In this document: one piece after another, positions 1 to 5,820 of the stretch
Layout of the letters: each line of letters opens with the position of its first letter
Position numbering within the stretch: position 1 is the stretch's first letter
Source of the DNA: Dehalococcoidia bacterium
GTDB lineage: Bacteria > Chloroflexota > Dehalococcoidia > Dehalococcoidales > Fen-1064
Direction of reading: 5' to 3'
Length of the DNA: 7,415 nucleotides
NCBI GenBank assembly: GCA_003153075.1
Contig: PMBW01000110.1
Coordinates: 1-7,415, forward strand
The notes under the pieces: generated by a model
Databases searched by the model: none
Told to the model about the DNA's origin: nothing
Seen by the model: the letters and a program-made list of their open reading frames with translations, nothing else
Translations under genes and position numbers: made by a program

Positions 1-1
1 T

Positions 2-1021
2 ATCCAGTATTCCCGCGGCTGTCCTTTTGATTGTGAATTTTGTGACATTGTAATTCTCAACGGGCACAAACCCCGCACCAAGACCAAAGATCAGGTCATC
101 CGGGAACTGGATGCGCTTTACTCCCACGGATGGAGGGGCAGCGTCTTTTTCGTGGACGATAATTTTATCGGCAGTAAGAGTAAACTCAAGCAAGAAATTC
201 TGCCCGCGATCATCGATTGGCGCAAAACCAAGAAACAACCGCCGTCCCTCTTTACCGAAGCATCGATTAATCTGGCGGATGACGAAGAATTAATGACCAT
301 GATGGTCAAAGCCGGTTTTGACCGCGTCTTTATCGGCATTGAAACACCCAATGAAGAAAGTTTGGTGGAATGCAATAAATCCCAGAATAAAAACCGCGAC
401 CTGGTGGCAGCAGTAAAAAAGATCCAGAACTTCGGGATGGAAGTACAGGGCGGATTCATTGTCGGTTTTGATAACGACCCCGCCAGTATTTTTAAAAAGC
501 AGATTGAATTCATTCAGAATAGCGGCATCGTCACGGCAATGGTCGGCCTGCTCAATGCCCCGCGCGGGACCAGACTTTATGAACGGCTGAAGAAAGAAGA
601 CCGTCTGATCGAAGGTTTCACCGGAGATAACACTGATTGCAGTCTTAATTTTGTCACCAAGATGAAAAGGGAAGAGCTGATCGAAGGGTATCAGAACATC
701 CTGCACACTATTTACGCACCGAAAGCTTATTATGCCAGAATCAGGACTTTCCTGCAGGAATTCCACCCGCATTACCAAATCAGGGTATCGGCTTTGAAAT
801 GGGCGCATATCGTTGGCCTTTTCAAATCAATGTGGATTCTGGGCGTGATGGACAAAGGAAGAAGGGAATTCTGGAAATTCATTCTGGGTGTGCTGGTAAA
901 ACGGCCGAAGGTCTTCCCCCTGTCATTGTTCCTCGCTGCTTATGGTTTCCATTTCCGCAAAGTCGCCGCCAAGATCGGCAAGGGTTATTGCGCTATTCCT
1001 GTCGAAGAGGAAATCCGCTAG
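2..1021 (+). CDS. B12-binding-type radical SAM protein with DUF4070-like C-terminus (5' end cut off)
   Basis: The reading frame is open from the window edge, so the true start lies upstream; 339 codons and a TAG stop are visible. Cys codons at 20, 32 and 41 form CPFDCEFC (CxxxCxxC), which ligates the [4Fe-4S] cluster that cleaves S-adenosylmethionine. The following PRTKT and FFVDDNFIG segments, and GFIVGFDND further on, match the B12-binding-domain/DUF4070 radical SAM family as I remember it. In that family a cobalamin-binding domain precedes the radical SAM barrel; here it would be outside the window. Members include methyltransferase-like enzymes such as the hopanoid C2-methylase HpnP, but the visible part does not allow a substrate to be named. 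The last 110 or so residues are rich in basic and aromatic residues, as in the DUF4070 tail. The gene ends with its own terminator about 50 bases downstream, so it is not co-transcribed with the phosphate genes. Family call is firm; the reaction is unknown. Confidence 0.88.
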   Translation: MQYSRGCPFDCEFCDIVILNGHKPRTKTKDQVIRELDALYSHGWRGSVFFVDDNFIGSKSKLKQEILPAIIDWRKTKKQPPSLFTEASINLADDEELMTMMVKAGFDRVFIGIETPNEESLVECNKSQNKNRDLVAAVKKIQNFGMEVQGGFIVGFDNDPASIFKKQIEFIQNSGIVTAMVGLLNAPRGTRLYERLKKEDRLIEGFTGDNTDCSLNFVTKMKREELIEGYQNILHTIYAPKAYYARIRTFLQEFHPHYQIRVSALKWAHIVGLFKSMWILGVMDKGRREFWKFILGVLVKRPKVFPLSLFLAAYGFHFRKVAAKIGKGYCAIPVEEEIR

Positions 1022-1068
1022 ATTACATTAGGTTCTTTTTTTAAACTAAATAGGAAACTAACAACTAT

Positions 1069-1101
1069 AGAGGGAGTGCGAAAGCGCTCCCTCTCATTTT
1101 T
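1069..1101 (+). terminator. Intrinsic terminator after the radical SAM gene
   Basis: An 11-bp stem (1069-1079 with 1084-1094, one T.G wobble) is capped by a GAAA tetraloop (1080-1083) and followed by CATTTTT. This is a textbook rho-independent terminator and separates the radical SAM gene from the phosphate genes. Confidence 0.9.
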
Positions 1102-1134
1102 CGAACCAAAAGAGAGCTCGATCCGCCAAAACCG

Positions 1135-1166
1135 TTGTAGCATATCCGTCCTCGATAGGTTATAAT
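1135..1166 (+). promoter_or_regulatory. Putative promoter of the DUF47 gene
   Basis: A perfect TATAAT lies at 1161-1166. The only -35-like hexamer is TTGTAG at 1135-1140, which leaves a 20-base spacer, longer than ideal. No TG extension precedes the -10. Transcription would begin near 1173, giving a leader of about 110 bases before the ATG at 1285. The -10 is convincing; the -35 is weak, so an activator may be needed. Confidence 0.45.
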
Positions 1167-1174
1167 GTCAGAGA

Positions 1175-1244
1175 AAATGTGTTTTGGCATGAATACGGCG
1201 GAACAACTCCCATGAGTTACTCATATTCCGACTGACGCACATTT
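1175..1244 (+). promoter_or_regulatory. Foldable 5' leader upstream of the DUF47 gene
   Basis: The leader contains nested complementary segments: AAATGTG (1175-1181) with CACATTT (1238-1244), CGGAA (1199-1203) with TTCCG (1226-1230), and inside these the dyad ATGAGT (1212-1217) T ACTCAT (1219-1224). A competing hairpin pairs AACTC (1205-1209) with GAGTT (1214-1218), so the central GAGT can pair on either side. I do not recognise a known riboswitch consensus. Pairing is read directly from the sequence; any regulatory role is inference. Confidence 0.35.
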
Positions 1245-1284
1245 ATCGCGTAGCAAAACGAAAGAAAAATAGCGAGCGGATAAA

Positions 1285-1914
1285 ATGCCAAGTTTTTCTC
1301 TAATGCCCAAGGAAGGGAAATTTTTCAAACTGTTCGAAGAAAGCGCGCAGAATGCTGTTGATGTCGCGCAAAAATTAAAAGAGCTCCTGGATTCCTGGGA
1401 TAAAATCGAAGACAGAGTAGCAGTTATCGCCGACCTGGAACATAAAGGCGATAATATCACCCATCAGATTGCGACGGAATTGCACCGCACCTTTGTCACC
1501 CCGTTTGACCGTGAAGACATCACCCTGCTGGCGCAATCCCTTGACGACGTCACTGATTTTATTCACTCCGCCGCAGACTTTATGTTTCTCTACAACGTTG
1601 AGCAGCCCACACAACGGGCGAAAGAACTGGGCGATGTCATTGCCGAAACCACACTGGAAATGCAAAAGGCGGTACGCCAATTAACCAAACACATCGACCA
1701 GACGCAGATGCTCAAACACTGCGTAGAAATTAACCGCATGGAAAATGTAGCAGACAGGATCTATCGCTCCGCCCTGGTAGAGCTGTTCGCGCACAACACC
1801 GACGTCAAGCTCATCATCAAATGGCGGGAGATTTACGAGCATATGGAAACCGTCACCGACAGGTGCGAAGATGTGGCAAATGTTCTGGAAGGCGTGGCGC
1901 TTAAATATTCTTAG
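1285..1914 (+). CDS. DUF47 family PhoU-like phosphate transport regulator
   Basis: This is a 209-residue cytoplasmic, all-helical protein of the DUF47/TIGR00153 family, normally found beside PiT phosphate permeases and thought to control or assist them. The length and the opening MPKEGKFFKLFEESA are typical of the family. PhoU-like metal-binding E/DxxxD pairs recur along the chain: E52-D56 within EHKGD, D87-D91 within DDVTD, E153-D157 within ENVAD and E188-D192 within ETVTD, the last followed by CEDVANVLEG. An in-frame TAG at 1270-1272 limits upstream extension. The ATG at 1285 is chosen although its ribosome binding site is poor; Met7 (1303) is a less likely alternative. The PiT gene follows after 247 bases. 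In other bacteria this pair affects phosphate uptake; whether it represses or aids the permease here cannot be told from sequence. Confidence 0.93.
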   Translation: MPSFSLMPKEGKFFKLFEESAQNAVDVAQKLKELLDSWDKIEDRVAVIADLEHKGDNITHQIATELHRTFVTPFDREDITLLAQSLDDVTDFIHSAADFMFLYNVEQPTQRAKELGDVIAETTLEMQKAVRQLTKHIDQTQMLKHCVEINRMENVADRIYRSALVELFAHNTDVKLIIKWREIYEHMETVTDRCEDVANVLEGVALKYS

Positions 1915-1981
1915 CCGCTAAATATATTACATGATTTTTATTGCTTGATATTATTGTGAGCATACTGAGAGAAATGAGTTT

Positions 1982-2019
1982 ATCTCTTATAGAGATCTCA
2001 AGAATAAACACTTGTTTAT
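1982..2019 (+). repeat. Two adjacent short inverted repeats in the DUF47-PiT gap
   Basis: The 247-base gap between DUF47 and PiT holds two close dyads: ATCTCT (1982-1987) TAT AGAGAT (1991-1996), and ATAAACA (2004-2010) CT TGTTTAT (2013-2019). The second has only a 2-base centre, too tight for a stable RNA loop, so it looks more like a DNA-binding dyad. The rest of the gap holds the terminator at 2051-2085 and no clear promoter. Confidence 0.4.
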
Positions 2020-2050
2020 CTGATACTCCAGAGAAATCCCCGTTATTTTT

Positions 2051-2085
2051 AAAAGTGTCCTCTCCCGAGGGCACTTTTCTTTTTT
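2051..2085 (+). terminator. Strong intrinsic terminator between DUF47 and PiT genes
   Basis: AAAAGTGTCCTC (2051-2062) pairs with GAGGGCACTTTT (2067-2078) through 12 bp, including one T.G wobble, around a TCCC loop; a run of six T follows at 2080-2085. It should stop most transcripts coming from the DUF47 gene. Since no good promoter is visible between it and the PiT start at 2162, it may act as an attenuator or set the expression ratio. Confidence 0.88.
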
Positions 2086-2161
2086 CCTGCAGTTCACATG
2101 GACAGTTGTGGTTTCAGAATAATTCGTTTCGAAGTTTCAATTTCACCGCGGAGACAAAATA

Positions 2162-3148
2162 GTGACAATATTTATTGTTATCATTATCGCCATCGCATTG
2201 ATTTTTGATTTTACCAACGGCATGCATGATGCGGCAAATTCCGTTTCCACCATCGTTTCCACCCGGGTATTATCGCCCAAACAGGCTGTAATCTGGGCTG
2301 CTTTTTTCAATTTTGTTGCGTACCTGATATTCCGCACAGCTGTCGCTACCACCATCGGTAACGGCATGATTGACATCACTACCGTAACTCCCGCTGTCAT
2401 CTTTGCCGGACTGCTCGGCGCTATCTGCTGGAATATGATTACCTGGTATTTCGGCTTGCCCAGCAGCTCTTCACATGCCCTTATCGGCGGCTATGCCGGA
2501 GCAGCGATTGTGCATGCCGGATTCGGGGTTATTATCATCGGCGGCTGGTATAAAACACTGGCTTTTATTGCCCTGGCGCCCATTATCGGCATTATTCTGG
2601 GTTACATCCTGAAAATCATTACCTCCTGGTTGATCCGTAAGCAAAGCCTGGCGTCTGTGAATAAATGGTCGCGTGTATTGCAGCTTTTTTCCGCCGCAGC
2701 CTACAGTCTGGGACACGGCGGTAATGACGCGCAAAAAACCATGGGCATCATTACAAGTTTGCTGGTTGTCGGGGGAGTAATCTCAACATTTCAAGTACCA
2801 CTCTGGGTCGTGCTATCCGCTCATACCGCTATTGCACTGGGCACAGTCAGCGGCGGCTGGCGCATCATCAAGACGATGGGGCAAAAAATCACCCGGTTGA
2901 CCCCGATAGACGGATTCGCTGCAGAAACGTCTGCGGCAGCCAGTATCTTTCTGGCAACTCATCTCGGTGTTCCTGTATCCACCACGCATGTCATCACCGG
3001 CGCTATCTCCGGGGTCGGATCCGCGAACCGTTTATCGGCAGTACGTTGGAGTGTGACTCTAAATATCGTCGTCGCCTGGGTTATCACCATCCCGGCGGCA
3101 GCTATCATTTCCGCCATTCTTTTTTCTTTAATTAAATTATTTGTTTAG
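2162..3148 (+). CDS. pit: PiT family inorganic phosphate transporter
   Basis: This 328-residue integral membrane protein is a low-affinity, ion-coupled phosphate permease of the PiT (PF01384) family. The family's duplicated signatures are present: NGMHDAANS near residues 19-27 and GHGGNDAQKTMG at 184-195, plus the paired loops GLPSSSSH (98-105) and GVPVSTTH (269-276). Long hydrophobic stretches between them give about ten membrane segments. Length fits the short bacterial PiT form, which lacks a large cytoplasmic loop. The start is GTG at 2162, preceded at eight bases by GGAG (2150-2153), and the protein opens directly into the first membrane helix as in relatives. It lies downstream of the PhoU-like DUF47 gene, its usual partner, but behind a strong terminator. 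Substrate is inferred to be phosphate; some PiT proteins carry sulfate instead, but the DUF47 neighbour favours phosphate. Confidence 0.95.
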   Translation: MTIFIVIIIAIALIFDFTNGMHDAANSVSTIVSTRVLSPKQAVIWAAFFNFVAYLIFRTAVATTIGNGMIDITTVTPAVIFAGLLGAICWNMITWYFGLPSSSSHALIGGYAGAAIVHAGFGVIIIGGWYKTLAFIALAPIIGIILGYILKIITSWLIRKQSLASVNKWSRVLQLFSAAAYSLGHGGNDAQKTMGIITSLLVVGGVISTFQVPLWVVLSAHTAIALGTVSGGWRIIKTMGQKITRLTPIDGFAAETSAAASIFLATHLGVPVSTTHVITGAISGVGSANRLSAVRWSVTLNIVVAWVITIPAAAIISAILFSLIKLFV

Positions 3149-3149
3149 C

Positions 3150-3177
3150 TTGCATTCGTCATTATCGGTGCTACAAT
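3150..3177 (+). promoter_or_regulatory. Putative extended -10 promoter just after the PiT gene
   Basis: TTGCAT (3150-3155) and TACAAT (3172-3177) are separated by 16 bases, and TG at 3169-3170 gives an extended -10. It begins one base after the PiT stop codon. Transcripts would start near 3184 and pass through the alternative hairpins at 3193-3248 before the small gene at 3308. Confidence 0.55.
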
Positions 3178-3192
3178 AATAAATGAGAGAAG

Positions 3193-3253
3193 GTTTTACG
3201 GCTCTAAAAAGAGGATAAAACTATGTTTTAAAACATATTTTCCCTCTTGTTTT
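3193..3253 (+). promoter_or_regulatory. Two mutually exclusive hairpins: possible attenuator
   Basis: Structure A is a long hairpin: AAGAGG (3209-3214) with CCTCTT (3243-3248), AAAA (3217-3220) with TTTT (3238-3241), TATG (3222-3225) with CATA (3234-3237), and an A/T-rich tip, followed by GTTTT. Structure B pairs GTTTTA (3193-3198) with TAAAAC (3216-3221) and encloses CTCT (3202-3205) with AGAG (3210-3213). A and B share bases 3209-3221, so they cannot form together. A could terminate PiT read-through or transcripts from the promoter at 3150. The weak U-run makes this uncertain. Confidence 0.45.
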
Positions 3254-3275
3254 AGCATAGCGTTGCTAATATAAT
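3247..3275 (+). promoter_or_regulatory. Promoter of the 72-residue gene with an operator-like dyad in its spacer
   Basis: TTGTTT (3247-3252) and a perfect TATAAT (3270-3275) are 17 bases apart. The spacer is almost filled by the perfect dyad TTAGCA (3252-3257) N6 TGCTAA (3264-3269), where a dimeric regulator bound to DNA would block or reposition RNA polymerase. Transcription would begin near 3282, about 25 bases before the start codon at 3308. Confidence 0.6.
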
Positions 3276-3294
3276 AAAATAAACCTTAGATTTG

Positions 3295-3302
3295 AAGGAG
3301 GA
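3295..3302 (+). promoter_or_regulatory. Strong ribosome binding site of the 72-residue gene
   Basis: AAGGAGGA is a near-perfect Shine-Dalgarno sequence ending five bases before the ATG at 3308. It is the best one in the window and the main reason to accept this short open frame as a real, well-translated gene. Confidence 0.85.
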
Positions 3303-3307
3303 CTTTC

Positions 3308-3526
3308 ATGGGTTCAGCTATTGAATATCAAAAACAGATGACAGAAATTGTCTATATCAATTTACCAGGGCCGACCGAGCCCGCACCCGGAATGAGCGGC
3401 GGTGAGTTACTGCACGGCTTCCTGGCAGAACTTTACCTCGGCGCGAAACCGGAGGTTAAAGAATATATTAACGATCTGTGCATGAAGTGGAATGTCCATT
3501 ACCGCAGAACGGCCGGCGGCAGCTAG
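3308..3526 (+). CDS. Hypothetical 72-residue protein, well translated
   Basis: I do not recognise this protein. It has an ATG start behind an excellent ribosome binding site and its own promoter. The N-terminal half contains a predicted strand, IVYINLPG (near residues 14-21), then a proline- and glycine-rich linker (PGPTEPAPGMSGGE). The C-terminal half looks helical and amphipathic (LLHGFLAELYLGAKPEVKEY) and ends in WNVHYRRTAGGS. There is no signal peptide or membrane segment, and only one cysteine, so a metal-binding knuckle is unlikely. It is probably a small soluble cytoplasmic protein. It stands alone: PiT lies upstream behind a hairpin, and a 291-base gene-free stretch separates it from xerD. 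The operator-like dyad in its promoter suggests regulated expression. Coding status is well supported; function is unknown. Confidence 0.75.
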   Translation: MGSAIEYQKQMTEIVYINLPGPTEPAPGMSGGELLHGFLAELYLGAKPEVKEYINDLCMKWNVHYRRTAGGS

Positions 3527-3582
3527 TTTTCACTTCTAAAATATAAGACTTTTCTCAAATCTGTCGGTTAATAATTGACATT

Positions 3583-3687
3583 CAGAAAGGTCGGGGGTTC
3601 TTCTTTTATCCCACGATAAAAGGTGTTATAGCTTGTTGTTCGTGTGGATTTGACATGGTGTATAGATGAAGACTCCTGACCTTTTTG
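3583..3687 (+). ncRNA. Long rod-like inverted repeat: candidate structured RNA or terminator
   Basis: The 291-base stretch between the 72-residue gene and xerD holds a long imperfect inverted repeat. Bases 3583-3603 pair with 3668-3687 through about 20 bp, with one bulged T (3599) and a few G.T pairs, and the 3' arm ends in ACCTTTTTG. Inside, two foldings compete: CTTTTATC (3603-3610) with GATAAAAG (3615-3622) around a CCAC loop, or 3608-3616 with 3640-3649 (9 bp with a bulged T at 3645). An AT-rich TAATAAT (3569-3575) sits a plausible -10 distance before the base of the rod, but has no good -35. It could be a small RNA, a large terminator for the upstream gene, or a remnant of a hairpin-type mobile repeat. 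I match it to no known RNA family. Confidence 0.4.
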
Positions 3688-3740
3688 TATTCAAGGGGCA
3701 TTCTGCTTCCATCTGTTTAACTCCTGCTTTGCTTGATTTT

Positions 3741-3768
3741 TTGCATATTTCTTCCGTTATGTTAAAAT
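3741..3768 (+). promoter_or_regulatory. Promoter of the xerD operon
   Basis: TTGCAT (3741-3746) and TAAAAT (3763-3768) are separated by 16 bases, with TG at 3760-3761 making an extended -10. Transcription would start near 3775, giving a leader of about 43 bases before the GTG at 3818. It probably drives xerD, the small membrane protein and pcm together. Confidence 0.65.
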
Positions 3769-3803
3769 AGAAATGGGATGGGAGATTACATAAGCATTCC
3801 CTT

Positions 3804-3811
3804 GGGAGGTG
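3804..3811 (+). promoter_or_regulatory. Ribosome binding site that fixes the xerD start
   Basis: GGGAGGTG is a strong Shine-Dalgarno sequence. It overlaps the in-frame GTG at 3809, so that codon cannot be the start; the next in-frame GTG, at 3818, is six bases downstream at normal spacing and is chosen. Confidence 0.8.
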
Positions 3812-3817
3812 CGGACC

Positions 3818-4726
3818 GTGGTAAGAGATATTAAGAAGTTTTTAGCGTACTTGAAGGCCGAAAAGGGGTTATCGGATAATACCTCCTTCGCCTATGAGAA
3901 CGACCTGTCGCAACTGGCTATTTTTGTTGAAGAAGAAGCCGCAAAAGAAGGGGTTCCGCCCTCCTGGGCCGCTTTCAGCCATCAGGCCATGATGAAATAC
4001 CTGCTTAATCTGCAGGAGAAAAAATATGCCGCCACGACCAGGGCTCGCAAGCTTGCGGCAGCCCGCTCTTTCTTTAAATTCCTCTCGGCGGAAGGCACTA
4101 TCAAAGAAGATCCCACCCATAATATGGAATCGCTCAACATCGGGCGGTCGCTGCCTAAACCAATTTCCATCAATCAGGTCAAAGCGCTGCTGGAACAACC
4201 GGCCAAATCATCCACTCCCGAAGCCAAGCGTGATGAAGCAATGCTCCAGCTATTGTATGCCTCCGGCATGAGAGTCAGCGAACTGATTTCTTTAAATGTG
4301 GATGACGTTAATACTTCGGAGGGTGATGTCCGCGCTTTTGGTAAAGGGCACAAGGAACGGATCATCCCGATTCATAAACAGGCGGCGTCTATTGTAGAAC
4401 AATATGTCCGGGATGCCCGCCCCCACCTGGCGCACAATAAAGGCGAAAAAGCCATGTTTTTAAACCGCCGGGGCGAGAGATTGACAAGACAGGGTTTTTG
4501 GCAGATACTTAAACAGTACGCTAAACAAGCCGGTTTAACAGTGCCGGTAACACCGCATACACTCAGGCACAGCTTCGCTACCCACATGCTGAGCGGCGGG
4601 GCAGACTTGAGAGCAGTGCAGGAACTGTTAGGACATGCGAATATTTCGACGACGCAGGTGTACACGCACCTCACCACTGAGCACGTCCGCCGCAGTTATG
4701 AAAAAGCGCATCCGCGGGCTAAATAG
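3818..4726 (+). CDS. xerD: Tyrosine recombinase XerD
   Basis: This 302-residue site-specific recombinase would act with a partner Xer protein at a dif site to resolve chromosome dimers before division. The N-terminal third is the helical core-binding (SAM-like) domain. The catalytic domain shows all the active-site residues: R152 (SGMRVSEL), K176 (GKGHKER), H247 and R250 (HTLRHSF), H273 (LGHAN) and the nucleophile Y282 (QVYTH). These spacings match those I recall for E. coli XerD (R148, K172, H244, R247, H270, Y279), and the tail YEKAHPRAK resembles the XerD ending. The length is that of a housekeeping Xer protein rather than a longer phage integrase, and no attachment site or phage gene is nearby. 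XerC cannot be fully excluded by eye. A small membrane-protein gene and pcm follow 20 and 333 bases downstream, in a likely operon. Confidence 0.92.
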   Translation: MVRDIKKFLAYLKAEKGLSDNTSFAYENDLSQLAIFVEEEAAKEGVPPSWAAFSHQAMMKYLLNLQEKKYAATTRARKLAAARSFFKFLSAEGTIKEDPTHNMESLNIGRSLPKPISINQVKALLEQPAKSSTPEAKRDEAMLQLLYASGMRVSELISLNVDDVNTSEGDVRAFGKGHKERIIPIHKQAASIVEQYVRDARPHLAHNKGEKAMFLNRRGERLTRQGFWQILKQYAKQAGLTVPVTPHTLRHSFATHMLSGGADLRAVQELLGHANISTTQVYTHLTTEHVRRSYEKAHPRAK

Positions 4727-4746
4727 TATAAATAAAGAGGACCAAC

Positions 4747-5037
4747 ATGCCAGGTAAATCTAAACGTAAACAAATGAGATACGCTTCGAGCAAATCCGTT
4801 AGTACTGCTCAAACACAACCCGCAGCGACCGGGGATGTCGTCAAAGCCAGCCCGTTAACTGCGGCTAAAGTGCAAACCCCGTACGTTAAATCATCTCCGG
4901 CCGGCGCAAGAGCGCCTGCCGCGCAATATTCCCCCGAACTGCTAAAACATGTCGGGACGGAGCTGAAAATCACCCTCATGCTTTCCGGTGCGATCATTCT
5001 ACTAATAATTATCCTGTATTTCGTCCTTCCCCGCTAA
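4747..5037 (+). CDS. Small basic tail-anchored membrane protein (hypothetical)
   Basis: I do not recognise this 96-residue protein. It begins with a lysine- and arginine-rich segment (GKSKRKQMRY), continues with about 50 low-complexity residues rich in Ala, Ser, Thr and Pro that are probably unstructured, and ends with one hydrophobic membrane helix (about residues 77-94) followed by PR at the very end. With no N-terminal signal it should be tail-anchored, the basic arm facing the cytoplasm, where it could touch nucleic acid or acidic lipid. AGAGGA at 4736-4741 precedes the ATG at a good distance. It lies 20 bases after xerD and 22 bases before pcm on the same strand, so co-transcription is likely. 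Its place beside xerD is only suggestive of a membrane or division link. Confidence 0.8.
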   Translation: MPGKSKRKQMRYASSKSVSTAQTQPAATGDVVKASPLTAAKVQTPYVKSSPAGARAPAAQYSPELLKHVGTELKITLMLSGAIILLIIILYFVLPR

Positions 5038-5059
5038 ATTTTCCGGTGGTGGATGCGCT

Positions 5060-5695
5060 ATGGACTTTGATATTGCCAGAGTCCGCTTAATTAACCATCT
5101 TGCGTCTGAAATTGCAGATCAGCGGGTGCTTACGGCCATGTCAAGTGTGCCCAGGCAACTGTTTATTCCTCCCGAACTCGCTAACCTGGCATATGACGAC
5201 GTTCCTTTGCCCATCGGCCAAAACCAGACAATCTCACAGCCCTACATTGTTGCCCTGATGACCGAGAAACTGGAGCTGACCCCTGACAAAAAAGTACTGG
5301 AATTAGGCACGGGCAGCGGTTATCAGACGGCAATCCTGGCAGAACTGGCACGCCAGGTAGTAACCACTGAACGTATTCCGGAATTGCTGGAAAAAGCAAA
5401 AACCGCTCTGGCTCAACTGGGCTATAAAAACATCGAAATGCATCTGGCCGAAGAAGCGCTGGGTTGGAAAGCCGGAGCTCCCTACGACGCCATTATCACC
5501 ACCGCGGGCGCCCCTAAAGTGCCGGATGGTCTGATCGCTCAACTAGCGCTTGAAGGCCGCATGGTGATCCCTGTCGGCTCACACTACGACCAGGAATTAC
5601 ACCTCGTCATCCGGCACAGAAAAGGCATAGAAGTCATTAAACTGGGCGGCTGCCGTTTCGTCTCGCTGATCGGTAAAGAAGCATGGGAAGATTAA
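5060..5695 (+). CDS. pcm: Protein-L-isoaspartate(D-aspartate) O-methyltransferase
   Basis: This 211-residue cytoplasmic enzyme transfers a methyl group from S-adenosylmethionine to isoaspartyl residues in aged proteins, which starts their repair to normal aspartate. The family hallmarks are in order: RQLFIPPELANLAYDD, the substrate-side GQNQTISQP (53-61), SAM-binding motif I VLELGTGSGYQ (79-89), the post-strand TTAGAPKVP, GRMVIPVG, and the C-terminal RFVSLIGKEAW. Length is normal for bacterial Pcm. The more common motif at the fourth strand has AAAP or GAAP; AGAP here is a mild variant. The start is ATG at 5060; the upstream GGTGGTGG is only a fair ribosome binding site, so translational coupling with the gene 22 bases upstream is plausible. 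It is the last gene of the putative xerD operon. Confidence 0.95.
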   Translation: MDFDIARVRLINHLASEIADQRVLTAMSSVPRQLFIPPELANLAYDDVPLPIGQNQTISQPYIVALMTEKLELTPDKKVLELGTGSGYQTAILAELARQVVTTERIPELLEKAKTALAQLGYKNIEMHLAEEALGWKAGAPYDAIITTAGAPKVPDGLIAQLALEGRMVIPVGSHYDQELHLVIRHRKGIEVIKLGGCRFVSLIGKEAWED

Positions 5696-5743
5696 TAAAG
5701 ATCCAACGCTTCTAAATGGAATATCGGCAGTAATTATTTTTCC

Positions 5744-5754
5744 CGGTCAGACCG
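5744..5754 (+). repeat. Perfect 11-bp dyad between pcm and the EF-G-like gene
   Basis: CGGTC A GACCG follows the short T-run of ATTATTTTTCC. The arms are only 5 bp with a one-base centre and no T-run follows, so it does not make a convincing terminator. It may be a protein-binding site or chance. No clear terminator for the pcm operon was found in 5696-5800. Confidence 0.25.
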
Positions 5755-5802
5755 CCCGTTTCATGCTATTTTTACCTCCTTTCCCTCGATTTTTAGCATC
5801 AG

Positions 5803-5820
5803 TTTGCTTCATTTGCTTCA
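5803..5820 (+). repeat. 9-bp tandem direct repeat over the EF-G-like promoter
   Basis: TTTGCTTCA occurs twice with no gap (5803-5811 and 5812-5820). The first copy contains the -35 hexamer and the second lies in the spacer. Such placement suits a regulator binding direct repeats, or may be a simple local duplication. Confidence 0.5.

Noticed and set aside
290..808. Long open frame on the - strand opposite the radical SAM gene
   Set aside because: It lies wholly inside a strongly supported + strand gene, has no recognisable motif and reads as an antisense shadow.
1941..2162. 73-codon + strand frame starting TTG in the DUF47-PiT gap
   Set aside because: It runs through two dyads and the terminator, has no ribosome binding site and no protein-like pattern.
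3575..3655. Two perfect TTGACA hexamers (3575-3580 and 3650-3655) as promoter -35 boxes
   Set aside because: Neither has a plausible -10 at 16-18 bases downstream; both lie in or beside the rod-like repeat.
3583..3687. Assigning the rod-like element as 6S RNA
   Set aside because: It is shorter than typical 6S RNA, and the internal bubble is strongly asymmetric; without conservation data the name is not justified.
3809..3811. Upstream GTG as start of xerD
   Set aside because: It overlaps the Shine-Dalgarno sequence GGGAGGTG; the GTG at 3818 has proper spacing.
3818..4726. XerD-like recombinase as the integrase of a mobile element
   Set aside because: Length, active-site spacing and C-terminus fit housekeeping XerD, and there is no tRNA, attachment-site repeat or phage or transposon gene nearby.
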